Virus record (IMG/VR): IMGVR_UViG_3300043410_000159
Coordinates: 1 to 34,470 of that record
Reading direction: 5' to 3' (one strand)
DNA: 34,470 nucleotides
DNA from: a virus
Every line of letters starts with the position of its first letter. Position 1 is the first letter of the stretch. This document shows positions 16,835-25,109 of this stretch, in pieces. The notes below the pieces were generated by a model. It made no database searches, was not told the DNA's origin, and worked only from the letters and a program-made list of their open reading frames with translations. The position numbers were made by a program, and so were the translations under genes.

Positions 16835-18216
16835 GATACAACGCATTTTTTGGCGAATTACCGCTTAACGCTTTCAAACCCCGCCCTAGTGGGGGAATGA
16901 CTTTTGAGGGCGGTAATCCCATTTCTGCCGTGACTGACGCAATTGGCGATGTTGTTGAGGGCGTTGGCGATGTTGGCCAGACCGTCATCAATGAGGTCGG
17001 TAATGCTGGCAAGGCGATTGACCAAACTGTTCGCGATGTGTTGCCTGGCGGATGGACTACCGCCGCATTGTTGGCCGCTGGATACTATTATTCTCCTGAA
17101 ATTGGCGCTTACATGAATGCACAAGGGGCGACAGTACCCCTTTCCCAAGTGGCTGATGCTAGTGTTGCTGCCGCGCCTACCGCTGCCGCTGGTTCAGCAG
17201 GTACAGGTTTAACCGCTGGTGGAACTGGTTTGGGACTGACATTGCCAGAAGCCACAACTGGTTTGGGCATGACAGCCCCTGCTGGCTCTGGTTTGGCCGC
17301 AGGAACTACCGCAGGCACTTCTGCCGCAAACCTAGCTGGTTTGGGTGCAGGACTTGGAACATCTGGATTGGCATCTGGAACAGGCTCTTTGTTGGGCGCG
17401 GCTGGTGCAGGTGCGGCTGGTTCTGCTTTAGGCTCTGCCGCCGCAGGTGCTGCGGGTGCAGGTGCAGGTTCTAGTCTTTCATCAATGTTGCCTTACATGA
17501 CCGCTGGTCAGATTGGCACAGGATTGCTTCAAGCCAATGCCGCCACAAACGCCGCCGACATTCAAGCCGCCGCCGCTGATCGAGCAACAGCAATTCAGCA
17601 AAGAAATTTTGACATTATCAACGCCCAACAAGCACCATATCGCGGTGCTGGTTATGGCGCTTTGAACAAATTGGCTGGAATGGGTAGCGGTCAAACCCAA
17701 ATGTATGACGAGACAGGCAAGCCAATTGGTGCTGTTACTGGTGCAACTGATTACTTGACTCGCCAATTTAGCCCTGAAGATTTTGCCGCAGGCATTGACC
17801 CTGGTTATGCTTTCAGACTCCAACAAGGCCAAATGGCCAACCAAAGAGCCGCTAACGTTGGTGGTGGTGCTTTGTCTGGAAACACACTAAGAGGCTTGCA
17901 AGACTATACCCAAGGGCTTGCATCACAAGAATATGGAAATGCCTTTAATCGTTTCCAAACTCAGCGTCAAAACATTTACAACACTTTGGCTGGTATTGCA
18001 GGCATCGGTCAAGCAGGCCAAACAGCCACAAACACAGCAGGCACTAACTTGGCCAACGCCGCTTCTCAATTGGGTGTCGGTGCGGCTGGCGCTCAAGCCG
18101 CTGGCTTAACTGGTCAAACAAACGCTTTGGCCAACACCGCCCAAAACGTGATTGGCAATTACACTTTGGCATCATTGTTGAACCAGCGTGGCAATGTTGC
18201 TTTACCAACAGGTTAA
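16831..18216 (+). CDS. Ejection/DNA-transfer protein, Ala/Gly-rich (gp7-like position)
   Basis: This 461-residue protein has a long Ala/Gly/Thr-rich region (residues about 75-240), with stretches of small residues that could insert in membranes. A helical half follows, containing AADRATAIQQRNFDIINAQQ and repeats of AN.AQ and GQ. This composition and the place after the tail factors match the DNA-transfer (ejection) proteins of P22-like phages, which leave the virion and form a conduit through the cell envelope. It starts with ATGA overlap on the previous gene. Assignment to gp7 in particular is by order only. Confidence 0.7.
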   Translation: MRYNAFFGELPLNAFKPRPSGGMTFEGGNPISAVTDAIGDVVEGVGDVGQTVINEVGNAGKAIDQTVRDVLPGGWTTAALLAAGYYYSPEIGAYMNAQGATVPLSQVADASVAAAPTAAAGSAGTGLTAGGTGLGLTLPEATTGLGMTAPAGSGLAAGTTAGTSAANLAGLGAGLGTSGLASGTGSLLGAAGAGAAGSALGSAAAGAAGAGAGSSLSSMLPYMTAGQIGTGLLQANAATNAADIQAAAADRATAIQQRNFDIINAQQAPYRGAGYGALNKLAGMGSGQTQMYDETGKPIGAVTGATDYLTRQFSPEDFAAGIDPGYAFRLQQGQMANQRAANVGGGALSGNTLRGLQDYTQGLASQEYGNAFNRFQTQRQNIYNTLAGIAGIGQAGQTATNTAGTNLANAASQLGVGAAGAQAAGLTGQTNALANTAQNVIGNYTLASLLNQRGNVALPTG

Positions 18217-18225
18217 GGATTAAAG

Positions 18226-19566
18226 ATGGCTGACTATCAATTCAACACAAACCTTGGCCCTACCGCCCAACAAGGCACAAACATCGCCGACATGGTAAAC
18301 CTTGCGCGTGGAGTGCAAGCGTATCAACAATCTCAAGAACTCAATCCTTTGGCTGTGCAAAAAGCCAAGATGGAAATTGAGCAAGCTCAGAAGTTGAACC
18401 CTTTGGCTGTTCGTCAACAGACTGCCCAAACTGGCACGGCTGAACTTGGTTTGAGTTCTGCCCAAACCGAAAAACTGTATGGTTTGGCTGGTGGTGTTTT
18501 GAATGACCCACGACTGAAAAGCAAAAAGCCAGAAGAAGTGATGGGCGCTTTATACGAAGCTCAACAACGCGCCTCAACTTACGGCCTGCCAAAAGAAACT
18601 GTTGATGGTGTGTTTAACCCATTGTTTCAAACCGCACAAAAGCGCCCTGAAGCTGTGAAGCAGGCCATCAACAACATCGTTCAAAGCCGCTTGCCTGCTG
18701 AATCTCAGACCGCCTTGCAAATGGGTGGAACTGTTGAAATCAACGGCGTTAAATACCAATATGCCCCCGCCTCTGGCAAACTTGAGCAAATTGGTGGCGG
18801 TGCTGCACCTTCTGCTACACCTACCGCGCCCACCGCGCCTTCTGCGCCTACCGCGCCTTCTGCCCCGTCAGAAATGCGTGGCCTTGTTCGCCAAGATATG
18901 CCTGTTGCCTCTGGTGGTGTTCCACAAATGAACACACAGCAAACTGCGCGATATGACGAAGGCCAAAAGATTCAAGCCGAATCTACAAGCCTTGCACAAG
19001 CCGCACAAGAGGCCAAGCAAACATCACGCAAGATCAAAGAAAACATTGCCGCCGCCTCTGGAAGTAAGCCAGGCCAATTAATTCGTTCTGCTGGTAAGTT
19101 CATTGCTGGTAGTGAGGAACTTGACGAGTTGGTCAAGAACTTGGCAGACAACCAAATGCGTCAAGCCGCATTGATGGGCGCAAGCCAAGCCACAGACCAA
19201 GCCCGTCAAGTGGTGGCTTTGGCAAATGGTAGCGAAAACATTACAGCAGGCGCTTTGGCTCAGATTGTTCAACGCGCCGATGCGACTTCTACCGCTTTGG
19301 AGAAGTTCAACAAAGGTCTGAACAAGTACTTTGAGAAGTCTGGTGCATACAACGGCCCAATCCATGCGAGAAACTTTAAGCAAACATGGGCTGATAACTA
19401 TGACCCACGAATCTTTATGGTTCAGAACGTCAATTCTTCTGATATGTCACCCGCTGAGAAACAAGCTCAATTGCAATTGATTCTTAAGGGTACATCAGAG
19501 CAAGAGCGTAAAGATTTGGCTAAGAAGGCTGAGATTATCAAACGCTTGGAAAGAGGTGATTTCTAA
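18226..19566 (+). CDS. Ejection/internal virion protein (gp20-like position)
   Basis: This 446-residue protein is Gln/Ala-rich and mainly helical, with an N-terminal repeat around NPLAV (LNPLAVQKAKMEIEQAQ then LNPLAVRQQ). A Pro/Thr/Ala/Ser low-complexity hinge lies at residues about 195-214, and long helices follow. It fits the second ejection protein of a P22-like set. Its stop TAA shares its last base with the ATG of the next long gene (19566), so the two are coupled. No enzymatic motif is seen. Confidence 0.68.
   Translation: MADYQFNTNLGPTAQQGTNIADMVNLARGVQAYQQSQELNPLAVQKAKMEIEQAQKLNPLAVRQQTAQTGTAELGLSSAQTEKLYGLAGGVLNDPRLKSKKPEEVMGALYEAQQRASTYGLPKETVDGVFNPLFQTAQKRPEAVKQAINNIVQSRLPAESQTALQMGGTVEINGVKYQYAPASGKLEQIGGGAAPSATPTAPTAPSAPTAPSAPSEMRGLVRQDMPVASGGVPQMNTQQTARYDEGQKIQAESTSLAQAAQEAKQTSRKIKENIAAASGSKPGQLIRSAGKFIAGSEELDELVKNLADNQMRQAALMGASQATDQARQVVALANGSENITAGALAQIVQRADATSTALEKFNKGLNKYFEKSGAYNGPIHARNFKQTWADNYDPRIFMVQNVNSSDMSPAEKQAQLQLILKGTSEQERKDLAKKAEIIKRLERGDF
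18807..18868 (+). repeat. Short tandem repeats coding a Pro/Ala/Thr/Ser hinge
   Basis: Units of nine or eighteen bases built from CCTTCTGC and CCTACCGCG repeat here and encode alternating SAP and TAP tripeptides. Such slippage-prone DNA makes a flexible linker whose length can vary between relatives. Confidence 0.7.
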
Positions 19567-21644
19567 TGGCATACGAAACCGACCCAGATGTTGCGGCATT
19601 TTTGTCTGTCGGTAAAGGTTCTGCCGCCAGCCGAATCCCAACAAAAGAACCAACGCTTGAAGAAATAAAGAAGAACAAAAAGGGTTATTCAAACGCTAAC
19701 CCTCAACTACAAGCGGAAGCAGACTATGCAACCGACCCCGATGTTTCTGCCTTTTTGTCAGTTACACCAAAGAAAGTAAAAACCGCAGACTTGCCAAACC
19801 AATTCCAACAATTAGTTGGTAAAGGTTTGCAGACCATTAACCAGCCATTGCAACAAATGCGTGACATTGGCGAGGCTGGTGCGGCATTGTTAAGCGGTGC
19901 TGTTGCCGCGCCTTTGGGTGCTGCTACTGGTGTCGTTTCTGCTTTACGTTCGGGAAAGTTTGGCACTCAAGAAGGCATCAAAGCAGGCCAAGAACAAGCC
20001 GCAAACTTACAACAGCAACTGACCTACCAACCAAGGTCTGAGGGTGCAAAATCCATTGTTGAATCAATCAGCAAGATTCCTGAAAAACTAACTGGTTCAA
20101 CTATGGGGGTCGGGCCTTTGCCTGAGACTTATGGATTTGCACCTTTGGCTGCGCCTGCGGCTGAACAAGCTGTTGCAAAAGCCGCCGCCGCGCCTACTCA
20201 AATGCGCCAGCAATTTCAGAATCTTAAAGCTCAAGCGCCTACTGTTAGAGTGGAGAAAGTCCAGCCAGGTATGCAATCGGGCGGTGCTGCTGCGGCTGTT
20301 CCAGAGAATGTATTGCGTGGCAACATTGATGCGGCAATTGCTAACGCTTCCCCTGAACTTCAGTCTCATGTCAGCGCCCTACCACCTCAGAAAGTCAACA
20401 TTCCTGCTTTGGAAACCAGAGCATTGGAAGAAAAGCATGGCGTGAACTTGTTGACTAGCCAAAGAACTGGCGATTTGCAGGGTTACACCGAGGCTTGGAA
20501 TCAACGCGCCAAAAATGGTTTGATCGGTGATTTTGAGCAACAACCTAAACAATTGGCTCAAGCATTTGAGCAGTCAAAACAGCGTCATGCCCCTGACATT
20601 CCATCAACAGCCGATGCGTCTGAGTTGGGTCAGATAATGATTGACTCATTGGCGGCAAAAGATCAAATTCGCCAAGACGCTATTAGAGGCGCTTACAAGG
20701 CTTTAGAAGAAGCCAATGGTGGCCAGTTCCCGATTGATGTGCAAACGCTTGACACAAACATTAAGAGCAATTTGGCGGCTAAGTTAAAGACAAGCCACCT
20801 TTCTACCGCTATTGCGTCAGACCTCAAAGACTTCTACGCCAATCCAACATTTGAGGCTTACGAAGCTCTGAGAACTAACCTGTCAAACGAAATGCGTTCT
20901 AGCGCAAATGGAAACGCTAGGGCTGCGGCTTACATTGTTCGTCAGGAATTGGAAAACTTGCCTATCTTTGGTGAAAATGGTGGAAGTCCACAAGCACGAC
21001 AATTGAAGGCTTTGGCTGACCAAGCGCGTTCACTACACAAAGAACGCCAAGACATTCTTAAGTCAAACCCTGCTTATCGTGCCGCTGTTCGTGAGGCAGG
21101 TACTTTGGAAGAAGCCGCCGCCCAAGGTGAAAGCCTGAACGCTGACAAGTTCCACAAGAAATTTGTGGCCAGCGCAAGCCCTGAAGCAATTAGACGCATG
21201 AAAGCCGAAATCGGTTCTGATAGTGTTGCCAACCAAGCAATCGCTTTTGCTGAACTTGAAAGAGCTAAACGCGCTATCACAAATGCAAACGAAAGCAGAG
21301 TGAAAGCAGACACTTTTGCTGATTTCATACGAAACAACAAATCTGTGTTGCGTGAGGCATTGCCGCCAGAAGCTATGCAGGATGTGATGGAAATCGGACT
21401 GTTAAACAGCAAGATTGGCAAGCCCGAAGCTGGCACATTTAACTATTCAAACACATACGCTAGCATGATCGGTGATTTAGCCAAGCAAGGTTTGTTAGGT
21501 CTTGGTGAAGCTAAACTTGCTGGCGCTACTGGTGGGGCTTCAATCCCCGCTGTTGGCGGTTTGAAAATGATGTTTGAAAAGATGAACAAGGATGCCTTTG
21601 CTAATAGCCAAAGAAATCCTTTTGGTGGACTAACTAAGGACTAA
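19566..21644 (+). CDS. Large ejection/internal virion protein (gp16-like position)
   Basis: This 692-residue protein is helical and Ala/Gln/Glu-rich. Its N-terminus carries a duplicated motif, TDPDV[AS]AFLSV at residues 5-15 and 56-66, separated by a Lys-rich linker. A Gly/Ala segment at about residues 98-120 (AGAALLSGAVAAPLGAATGVVSAL) could be membrane-active. The C-terminal part is long and helical and ends in a Gly-rich stretch. By order it is the third and largest ejection protein, as gp16 in P22. I see no lytic transglycosylase motif. Confidence 0.68.
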   Translation: MAYETDPDVAAFLSVGKGSAASRIPTKEPTLEEIKKNKKGYSNANPQLQAEADYATDPDVSAFLSVTPKKVKTADLPNQFQQLVGKGLQTINQPLQQMRDIGEAGAALLSGAVAAPLGAATGVVSALRSGKFGTQEGIKAGQEQAANLQQQLTYQPRSEGAKSIVESISKIPEKLTGSTMGVGPLPETYGFAPLAAPAAEQAVAKAAAAPTQMRQQFQNLKAQAPTVRVEKVQPGMQSGGAAAAVPENVLRGNIDAAIANASPELQSHVSALPPQKVNIPALETRALEEKHGVNLLTSQRTGDLQGYTEAWNQRAKNGLIGDFEQQPKQLAQAFEQSKQRHAPDIPSTADASELGQIMIDSLAAKDQIRQDAIRGAYKALEEANGGQFPIDVQTLDTNIKSNLAAKLKTSHLSTAIASDLKDFYANPTFEAYEALRTNLSNEMRSSANGNARAAAYIVRQELENLPIFGENGGSPQARQLKALADQARSLHKERQDILKSNPAYRAAVREAGTLEEAAAQGESLNADKFHKKFVASASPEAIRRMKAEIGSDSVANQAIAFAELERAKRAITNANESRVKADTFADFIRNNKSVLREALPPEAMQDVMEIGLLNSKIGKPEAGTFNYSNTYASMIGDLAKQGLLGLGEAKLAGATGGASIPAVGGLKMMFEKMNKDAFANSQRNPFGGLTKD

Positions 21645-21646
21645 AA

Positions 21647-22189
21647 ATGGCAGTAAATCTTTCCCCTATTGGTAACGGCTTCCAGTTCTTTACCACCACA
21701 GGAATCCCACTCGCGGGTGGTTTTCTCTATACCTACCAAGCAGGTTCAACCACCCCCGCTACGACTTACACCGACAGCGCGGGTACTATTCCCAACACCA
21801 ACCCAATCCAATTGGGGACTGATGGCCGCCCACCACAAGAGATTTGGTTAACCGCTGGCTCGACCTATAAGTTTGTGTTGTCCGATTCCTCTAACGTGGT
21901 GATTCAGACCTATGACAACCTTTATGGAATTATTGGCACGACTCCATCTGTTAGTGCTGTTCCTGCTGGCGGGATTATTATGTGGTCTGGCTCAATCGCT
22001 AGTATCCCTTCTGGATATTATCTTTGCGATGGTCAGAACGGCACTCCTGACTTGCGTGATCGTTTTGTTGTTGGCTCTGGCTCAACCTATGCTGTGGGTA
22101 ATACTGGCGGTTTTACTTCTTCTGTGACCTCAAATATTGGTACAAACCTGCCCCTGTATTATTCTTTGGCGTTTATCCAGAAAGCCTAA
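21647..22189 (+). CDS. Short fibre/spike with head-binding-like N-terminus and tail-collar domain
   Basis: This 180-residue protein has an N-terminal half with GIPLAGGFLYTYQAGSTTPA and TYTDSAGT, resembling the virion-anchoring domain of podovirus spikes. Its C-terminal part has the phage tail-collar pattern GGIIMWSG...IPSGYYLCDG...TPDLRDRFVVGSG. In P22 the tailspike also follows the ejection genes. It is very short for a spike, so it may serve as an adaptor or as a small secondary fibre. It starts 2 bases after the previous stop. Confidence 0.78.
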   Translation: MAVNLSPIGNGFQFFTTTGIPLAGGFLYTYQAGSTTPATTYTDSAGTIPNTNPIQLGTDGRPPQEIWLTAGSTYKFVLSDSSNVVIQTYDNLYGIIGTTPSVSAVPAGGIIMWSGSIASIPSGYYLCDGQNGTPDLRDRFVVGSGSTYAVGNTGGFTSSVTSNIGTNLPLYYSLAFIQKA

Positions 22190-22190
22190 G

Positions 22191-22385
22191 ATGGAAAACG
22201 TGGAGACTAAATTGGCCGTTCACGAAGCCATTTGTGCAGAGCGTTACCACCGAATCAATAGCTCTTTGGATGATGGTTCTAAGCGCATGACAAAGATTGA
22301 ATATCTTTTGTATGCGGTGATGATCGCTGTCCTGCTTGGGCCTGGCGTGGCTGCCGAGTTCGTGAAGAAACTTTTGGGGTTGTGA
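22191..22385 (+). CDS. Small membrane protein, possible holin-type
   Basis: This 64-residue protein has a polar helical N-terminus (residues 1-36, with ERYHRINSSLDDGSKRMTKIE) and one transmembrane segment at about 38-57 (LLYAVMIAVLLGPGVAAEF). This layout resembles small XhlA-like or accessory holins. I chose the ATG at 22191, one base after the previous stop, over an in-frame start at 22137 that would run through the fibre gene. The neighbouring holin and endolysin support a lysis role, but this is inference. Confidence 0.6.
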   Translation: MENVETKLAVHEAICAERYHRINSSLDDGSKRMTKIEYLLYAVMIAVLLGPGVAAEFVKKLLGL

Positions 22386-22404
22386 TATTGACCCGATTTC
22401 TGCA

Positions 22405-23199
22405 ATGCTCATGCTGTCAAGCGCACTCAAGGGCATACGCTCTTGTTGTGAAATGCTGTCAGAGGGCAAAGCAGAGATACAGCGCATAAAGAAGGGGGTC
22501 GCTGATGCCAAAGAAATTGCAAAGGAAGTTTCTGGATTCTTTGGTTGGATTAAAAACCTGTTTGGGGACAAGCCTAGCCCTGAGAGCGTACCAGTTAAGT
22601 CAGAAAAGAAAGTAAAGGATGAATATGTTGACTACATTCCTGACCAAGATGCGATCATTGACCAATTCATTAAGCACGTTGGCGACTTCTTTAAGGCACA
22701 GGCTTATCTCATTGCTTACAAAGAAGATTTAGAGCGCAAAGTGTTCAGTACCTCATACGGCGACAACAACATTGGTGCTTTGGAATTGATTTCCATTGAA
22801 ACAAAGTTGGTCAAGTGTGGGACTGAACTACGGGAGTTGATGAACGAAGCGCCTGCCGAACTTGGCCCTCTGTACAGCCGATATAAAGCCATGTACGCTA
22901 AGATTCTTGATGAGCAGCGTAAGTCAAGGGAAAGGGACAAAAGAAACGAAAAACAAAGGCGTTTAGACAAGATCAAGACTGAGAATGACAGGGTTGATCG
23001 TTGTGTTCCTCATTGGGTTACGCTTGGTTTGGTCATTATCTTTTGGTTGTTTATATGGCTAATATCTCTGAATATGACGCAAAAATCTACTTTTGGGGCA
23101 TGGTCTTATTCGCCACCGTCAGCTTTATCGCACTTCCAGCCGTTGCCTTTATTTATCTTGAAAACCGAATCATCAACGAACAGACCAAAATTGCTTTGA
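22405..23199 (+). CDS. Conserved phage protein with C-terminal membrane segment
   Basis: This 264-residue protein has an N-terminal helical part (SSALKGIRSC...AKEVSGFFGWIKNLFG), an acidic region (DEYVDYIPDQDAIIDQF), a helical core with SIETKLVKCGTELRELM, a very basic coiled stretch (ERDKRNEKQRRLDK) and a membrane segment at about 203-222 (HWVTLGLVIIFWLFIWLISL). Similar proteins occur near lysis genes of related metagenomic phages, to my recollection. The last 48 codons overlap the next gene in another frame and look non-conserved, so the ancestral protein may have ended just after the membrane segment. No strong ribosome site is seen; ATG 22411 is an alternative start. Confidence 0.66.
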   Translation: MLMLSSALKGIRSCCEMLSEGKAEIQRIKKGVADAKEIAKEVSGFFGWIKNLFGDKPSPESVPVKSEKKVKDEYVDYIPDQDAIIDQFIKHVGDFFKAQAYLIAYKEDLERKVFSTSYGDNNIGALELISIETKLVKCGTELRELMNEAPAELGPLYSRYKAMYAKILDEQRKSRERDKRNEKQRRLDKIKTENDRVDRCVPHWVTLGLVIIFWLFIWLISLNMTQKSTFGAWSYSPPSALSHFQPLPLFILKTESSTNRPKLL

Positions 23200-23249
23200 A
23201 GAAGATTGAAAAGCTGGAAAAGAAGTTAACCAAAGAAAAGGAAGAATGA
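23055..23249 (+). CDS. Small membrane protein with C-terminal coiled coil (spanin- or holin-like topology)
   Basis: This 64-residue protein has one long membrane segment (about residues 12-35) and then a charged helix rich in Lys and Glu (IALKKIEKLEKKLTKEKEE). A short anchor followed by a coiled coil recalls inner-membrane spanins, but it is much shorter than known Rz proteins. It begins inside the previous gene in a different frame (145-base overlap), and its TGA overlaps the ATG of the holin gene (ATGA at 23246). The strong composition pattern in this frame supports it as real; no ribosome site is obvious. Confidence 0.6.
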   Translation: MANISEYDAKIYFWGMVLFATVSFIALPAVAFIYLENRIINEQTKIALKKIEKLEKKLTKEKEE

Positions 23250-23731
23250 TGTTACCAATCGTTGCTGGAATCGTGGCCAACCTAATTAACAACGGGATGC
23301 ACAAAGTGGCTGACCAAGTTATAGAGAAGGGCGTTGATGCCGTTCAGGAAAAGTTGGGCATGGAACTAAAACCCGAGGGCGAGGCCACACCAGAATACAA
23401 CGCTAAGTTACAAGAAGAAGCCAACCGTCATTCTGAGTTCATGGCTGAATTGGATGAGAAATCTACCCAACGCGCTACTGATATGTATATGAACGATGAC
23501 AGCACCAAGCGCTTTGCACAACATTACGCTTGGTTTCTGTCTGTCGTTTCGTTCCTCTATTTCTTTATGGTGTCTTTCATGCCCATTGAGAACCGCAACC
23601 GAGACTTCATCAACATCATTTTGGGATTTCTAATCGGTACTGCGGTGAACTCTTTGATTCGCTTTTTCTATGGTTCGTCTAATAAGTCTCAAGAGGCTGT
23701 TGACCAAAAGCAAAAGGAACAAAAAGAATGA
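23246..23731 (+). CDS. Holin, 3TM family
   Basis: This 161-residue protein resembles the 3TM holin superfamily also found in gene-transfer agents. It has an amphipathic or membrane-associated N-terminus (PIVAGIVANLINNGMHKVADQVI), a charged middle (EEANRHSEFMAELDEK) and two clear membrane segments (about 96-116, AWFLSVVSFLYFFMVSF, and 122-146, FINIILGFLIGTAVNSLIRFF). It would make the lesion that lets the endolysin reach the cell wall. It overlaps both neighbours by 4 bases, in one coupled lysis cassette with the GH19 gene. Confidence 0.82.
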   Translation: MMLPIVAGIVANLINNGMHKVADQVIEKGVDAVQEKLGMELKPEGEATPEYNAKLQEEANRHSEFMAELDEKSTQRATDMYMNDDSTKRFAQHYAWFLSVVSFLYFFMVSFMPIENRNRDFINIILGFLIGTAVNSLIRFFYGSSNKSQEAVDQKQKEQKE

Positions 23732-24375
23732 TTCCAGAGCGCAAACACCTAGAAGCTGCGGGGGTGAAAGACCCTGATAAATGGCTGGATGCTGTGGTTC
23801 AGACCTGCCAAGAATTTGAGATTGACACCCTTGAGAGGATTGCTGCTTTCATTGCTCAGACCGCCCATGAATCTGGTGGTTACACAATGCTGACAGAGAA
23901 TCTAAACTACAAAGCGGCAACCTTGGCGGCTTGTTGGCCAAACCGATTCGCGGTTCTTGGCGCTGACAAAAAGCCCATTAAAGACAATGGCAAGCTAGTC
24001 CCCACCGCTGTGGCCAACTCTATCGCTGGCAAGCCTGAGTTAATTGCTAACCTAGTTTATTCGGCTCGGATGGGTAACGGCCCTGCTGAATCTGGTGAGG
24101 GCTGGAAATATCGCGGAAGGGGCTTAAAACAGCTTACAGGCAAGGATAACTACACTCGATGTGGACAAGCCTTGGGCGTTGATTTTGTGGGCAACCCTGA
24201 CCTTCTGTTAGAACCCCTCTATGCCGCCCGTTCTGCTGGTTGGTTCTGGAAATCTAATAACCTGTCTAAATTTGCCGATGTGGAAGATTTAGAAGGCATG
24301 ACCAAAAAAATCAACGGGGGCTTAATCGGGATTGCAGACCGAAAAGCCCGTTACCAAAAGGTCAAGTCAGTCTAA
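23728..24375 (+). CDS. Endolysin, glycoside hydrolase family 19 (chitinase-like)
   Basis: This 215-residue protein shows the GH19 lysozyme-like pattern: FIAQTAHESGGY with candidate catalytic Glu48, the conserved WKYRGRGLKQLTGKDNY segment (about residues 127-143), SAGWFW and TKKINGG near the end. It would cut the glycan strands of peptidoglycan at the end of infection. No signal peptide is present, consistent with holin-dependent release. It closes the rightward late block and its stop overlaps by 9 bases the end of a converging small gene on the other strand. Confidence 0.93.
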   Translation: MIPERKHLEAAGVKDPDKWLDAVVQTCQEFEIDTLERIAAFIAQTAHESGGYTMLTENLNYKAATLAACWPNRFAVLGADKKPIKDNGKLVPTAVANSIAGKPELIANLVYSARMGNGPAESGEGWKYRGRGLKQLTGKDNYTRCGQALGVDFVGNPDLLLEPLYAARSAGWFWKSNNLSKFADVEDLEGMTKKINGGLIGIADRKARYQKVKSV

Positions 24376-24465
24376 GGCGCTAAGAGCTAAAACAAACACC
24401 CCAATGGCAACGCTGATGACAGCGCCAAGGACTAAGATTGCTGACAGCATAAAGATGTTAGTCAT
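24367..24465 (-). CDS. 32-residue single-pass membrane microprotein
   Basis: This tiny gene encodes MTNIFMLSAILVLGAVISVA followed by IGVFVLALSALD, which is nearly all one hydrophobic helix. Its ATG overlaps the stop of the upstream gene as ATGA (24462-24465), a strong sign of coupled translation in this operon. Its end overlaps the endolysin stop from the other strand. Function is unknown; inner-membrane insertion is likely. It is the last gene of the leftward operon. Confidence 0.55.
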   Translation of the reverse strand: MTNIFMLSAILVLGAVISVAIGVFVLALSALD

Positions 24466-24776
24466 CGTTTCATGTTCCTTACAAAAACAGCAAAACTAGC
24501 GGCGGTGTCTCCAAAGACAACCATCTTTTCAAACTCTGCCGCCACTTCCTCAAGGACTAGATTTCGGTAAGGGTCTAGTTCTTTCTTTTGTTCAATGTGC
24601 TGCTTACGCCAACCCATTGCCTGCTCACGTTCAATGCGGTCAAATTCGTCATCTTCATCGGTCATTACAAACCCTTCCTTTTCTAACCATTTGCGGAAAT
24701 TTTCATCTATTTGGGGCGGTTTGGCACGTTTTCTTTTCCCATACCAAGGCGCACCAGGGGCGAGGACTGTTTTCAT
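24462..24776 (-). CDS. Early phage protein of unknown function
   Basis: This 104-residue charged protein has a basic N-terminus (YGKRKRAKPP), an acidic middle (DEDDEFDRIEREQ) and a conserved-looking C-terminus (EEVAAEFEKMVVFGDTAASFAVFVRNMK). The FGDTAASFAVFVRNM-type ending recurs in small early proteins of many phages, by recollection. Both ends overlap neighbours by 4 bases. No domain with known activity is recognised. Confidence 0.7.
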   Translation of the reverse strand: MKTVLAPGAPWYGKRKRAKPPQIDENFRKWLEKEGFVMTDEDDEFDRIEREQAMGWRKQHIEQKKELDPYRNLVLEEVAAEFEKMVVFGDTAASFAVFVRNMKR

Positions 24777-25036
24777 AGCGGCTCACGCTTTGGTTGTGGG
24801 TGGGTGTAAAGAGGGGCATAGCCTTTACACGGTTCTTCTAACAAATCAATTAAATTCCCTATTTCGCTGAACTGTGCCCACGCCACAGGCTCTTGCTTCT
24901 CTGCCTCTGCGATGGCTTGGCGTAGGGATGTGATGGCGTCTTCAACTTCATCCATGACTCGCATCGGCCCCGCCCATGTCCATCCAGTAACTTCGTCCAA
25001 CGCCTCAAGCGCCTGTTTCATTGCTTCTATGCTCAT
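24773..25036 (-). CDS. Small early phage protein with PVAW...LYTHPQPKREPL-type ending
   Basis: This 87-residue protein starts with a helical region (MKQALEALDEV, LRQAIAEAEKQ) and ends with EPVAW...APLYTHPQPKREPL, an ending shared by a widespread group of small phage and prophage proteins of unknown role. The ATG at 25036 has GGGGGTGAT before it. It overlaps the downstream gene by 4 bases. Function is unknown. Confidence 0.7.
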   Translation of the reverse strand: MSIEAMKQALEALDEVTGWTWAGPMRVMDEVEDAITSLRQAIAEAEKQEPVAWAQFSEIGNLIDLLEEPCKGYAPLYTHPQPKREPL

Positions 25037-25037
25037 A

Positions 25038-25109
25038 TCACCCCCAAAAAACCAAGTCTAAAAGTAAAGCCACAAAGACTATCCCAAGCAAAAGTTCAAA
25101 GTCACTCAC
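25038..25109 (-). CDS. 23-residue hydrophobic microprotein (GTG start)
   Basis: The frame reads MSDFELLLGIVFVALLLDLV then FWG, one short membrane helix. The GTG start overlaps the upstream gene's TGA as GTGA (25106-25109), and the stop lies one base before the next ATG, so it fills an otherwise empty gap exactly. This fit and the hydrophobic run support it; its size leaves room for chance. Confidence 0.42.
   Translation of the reverse strand: MSDFELLLGIVFVALLLDLVFWG

Noticed and set aside
18807-18868. CRISPR-like array
   Set aside because: The repeats are short, contiguous and in frame, encoding a Pro/Ala hinge; there are no spacers.
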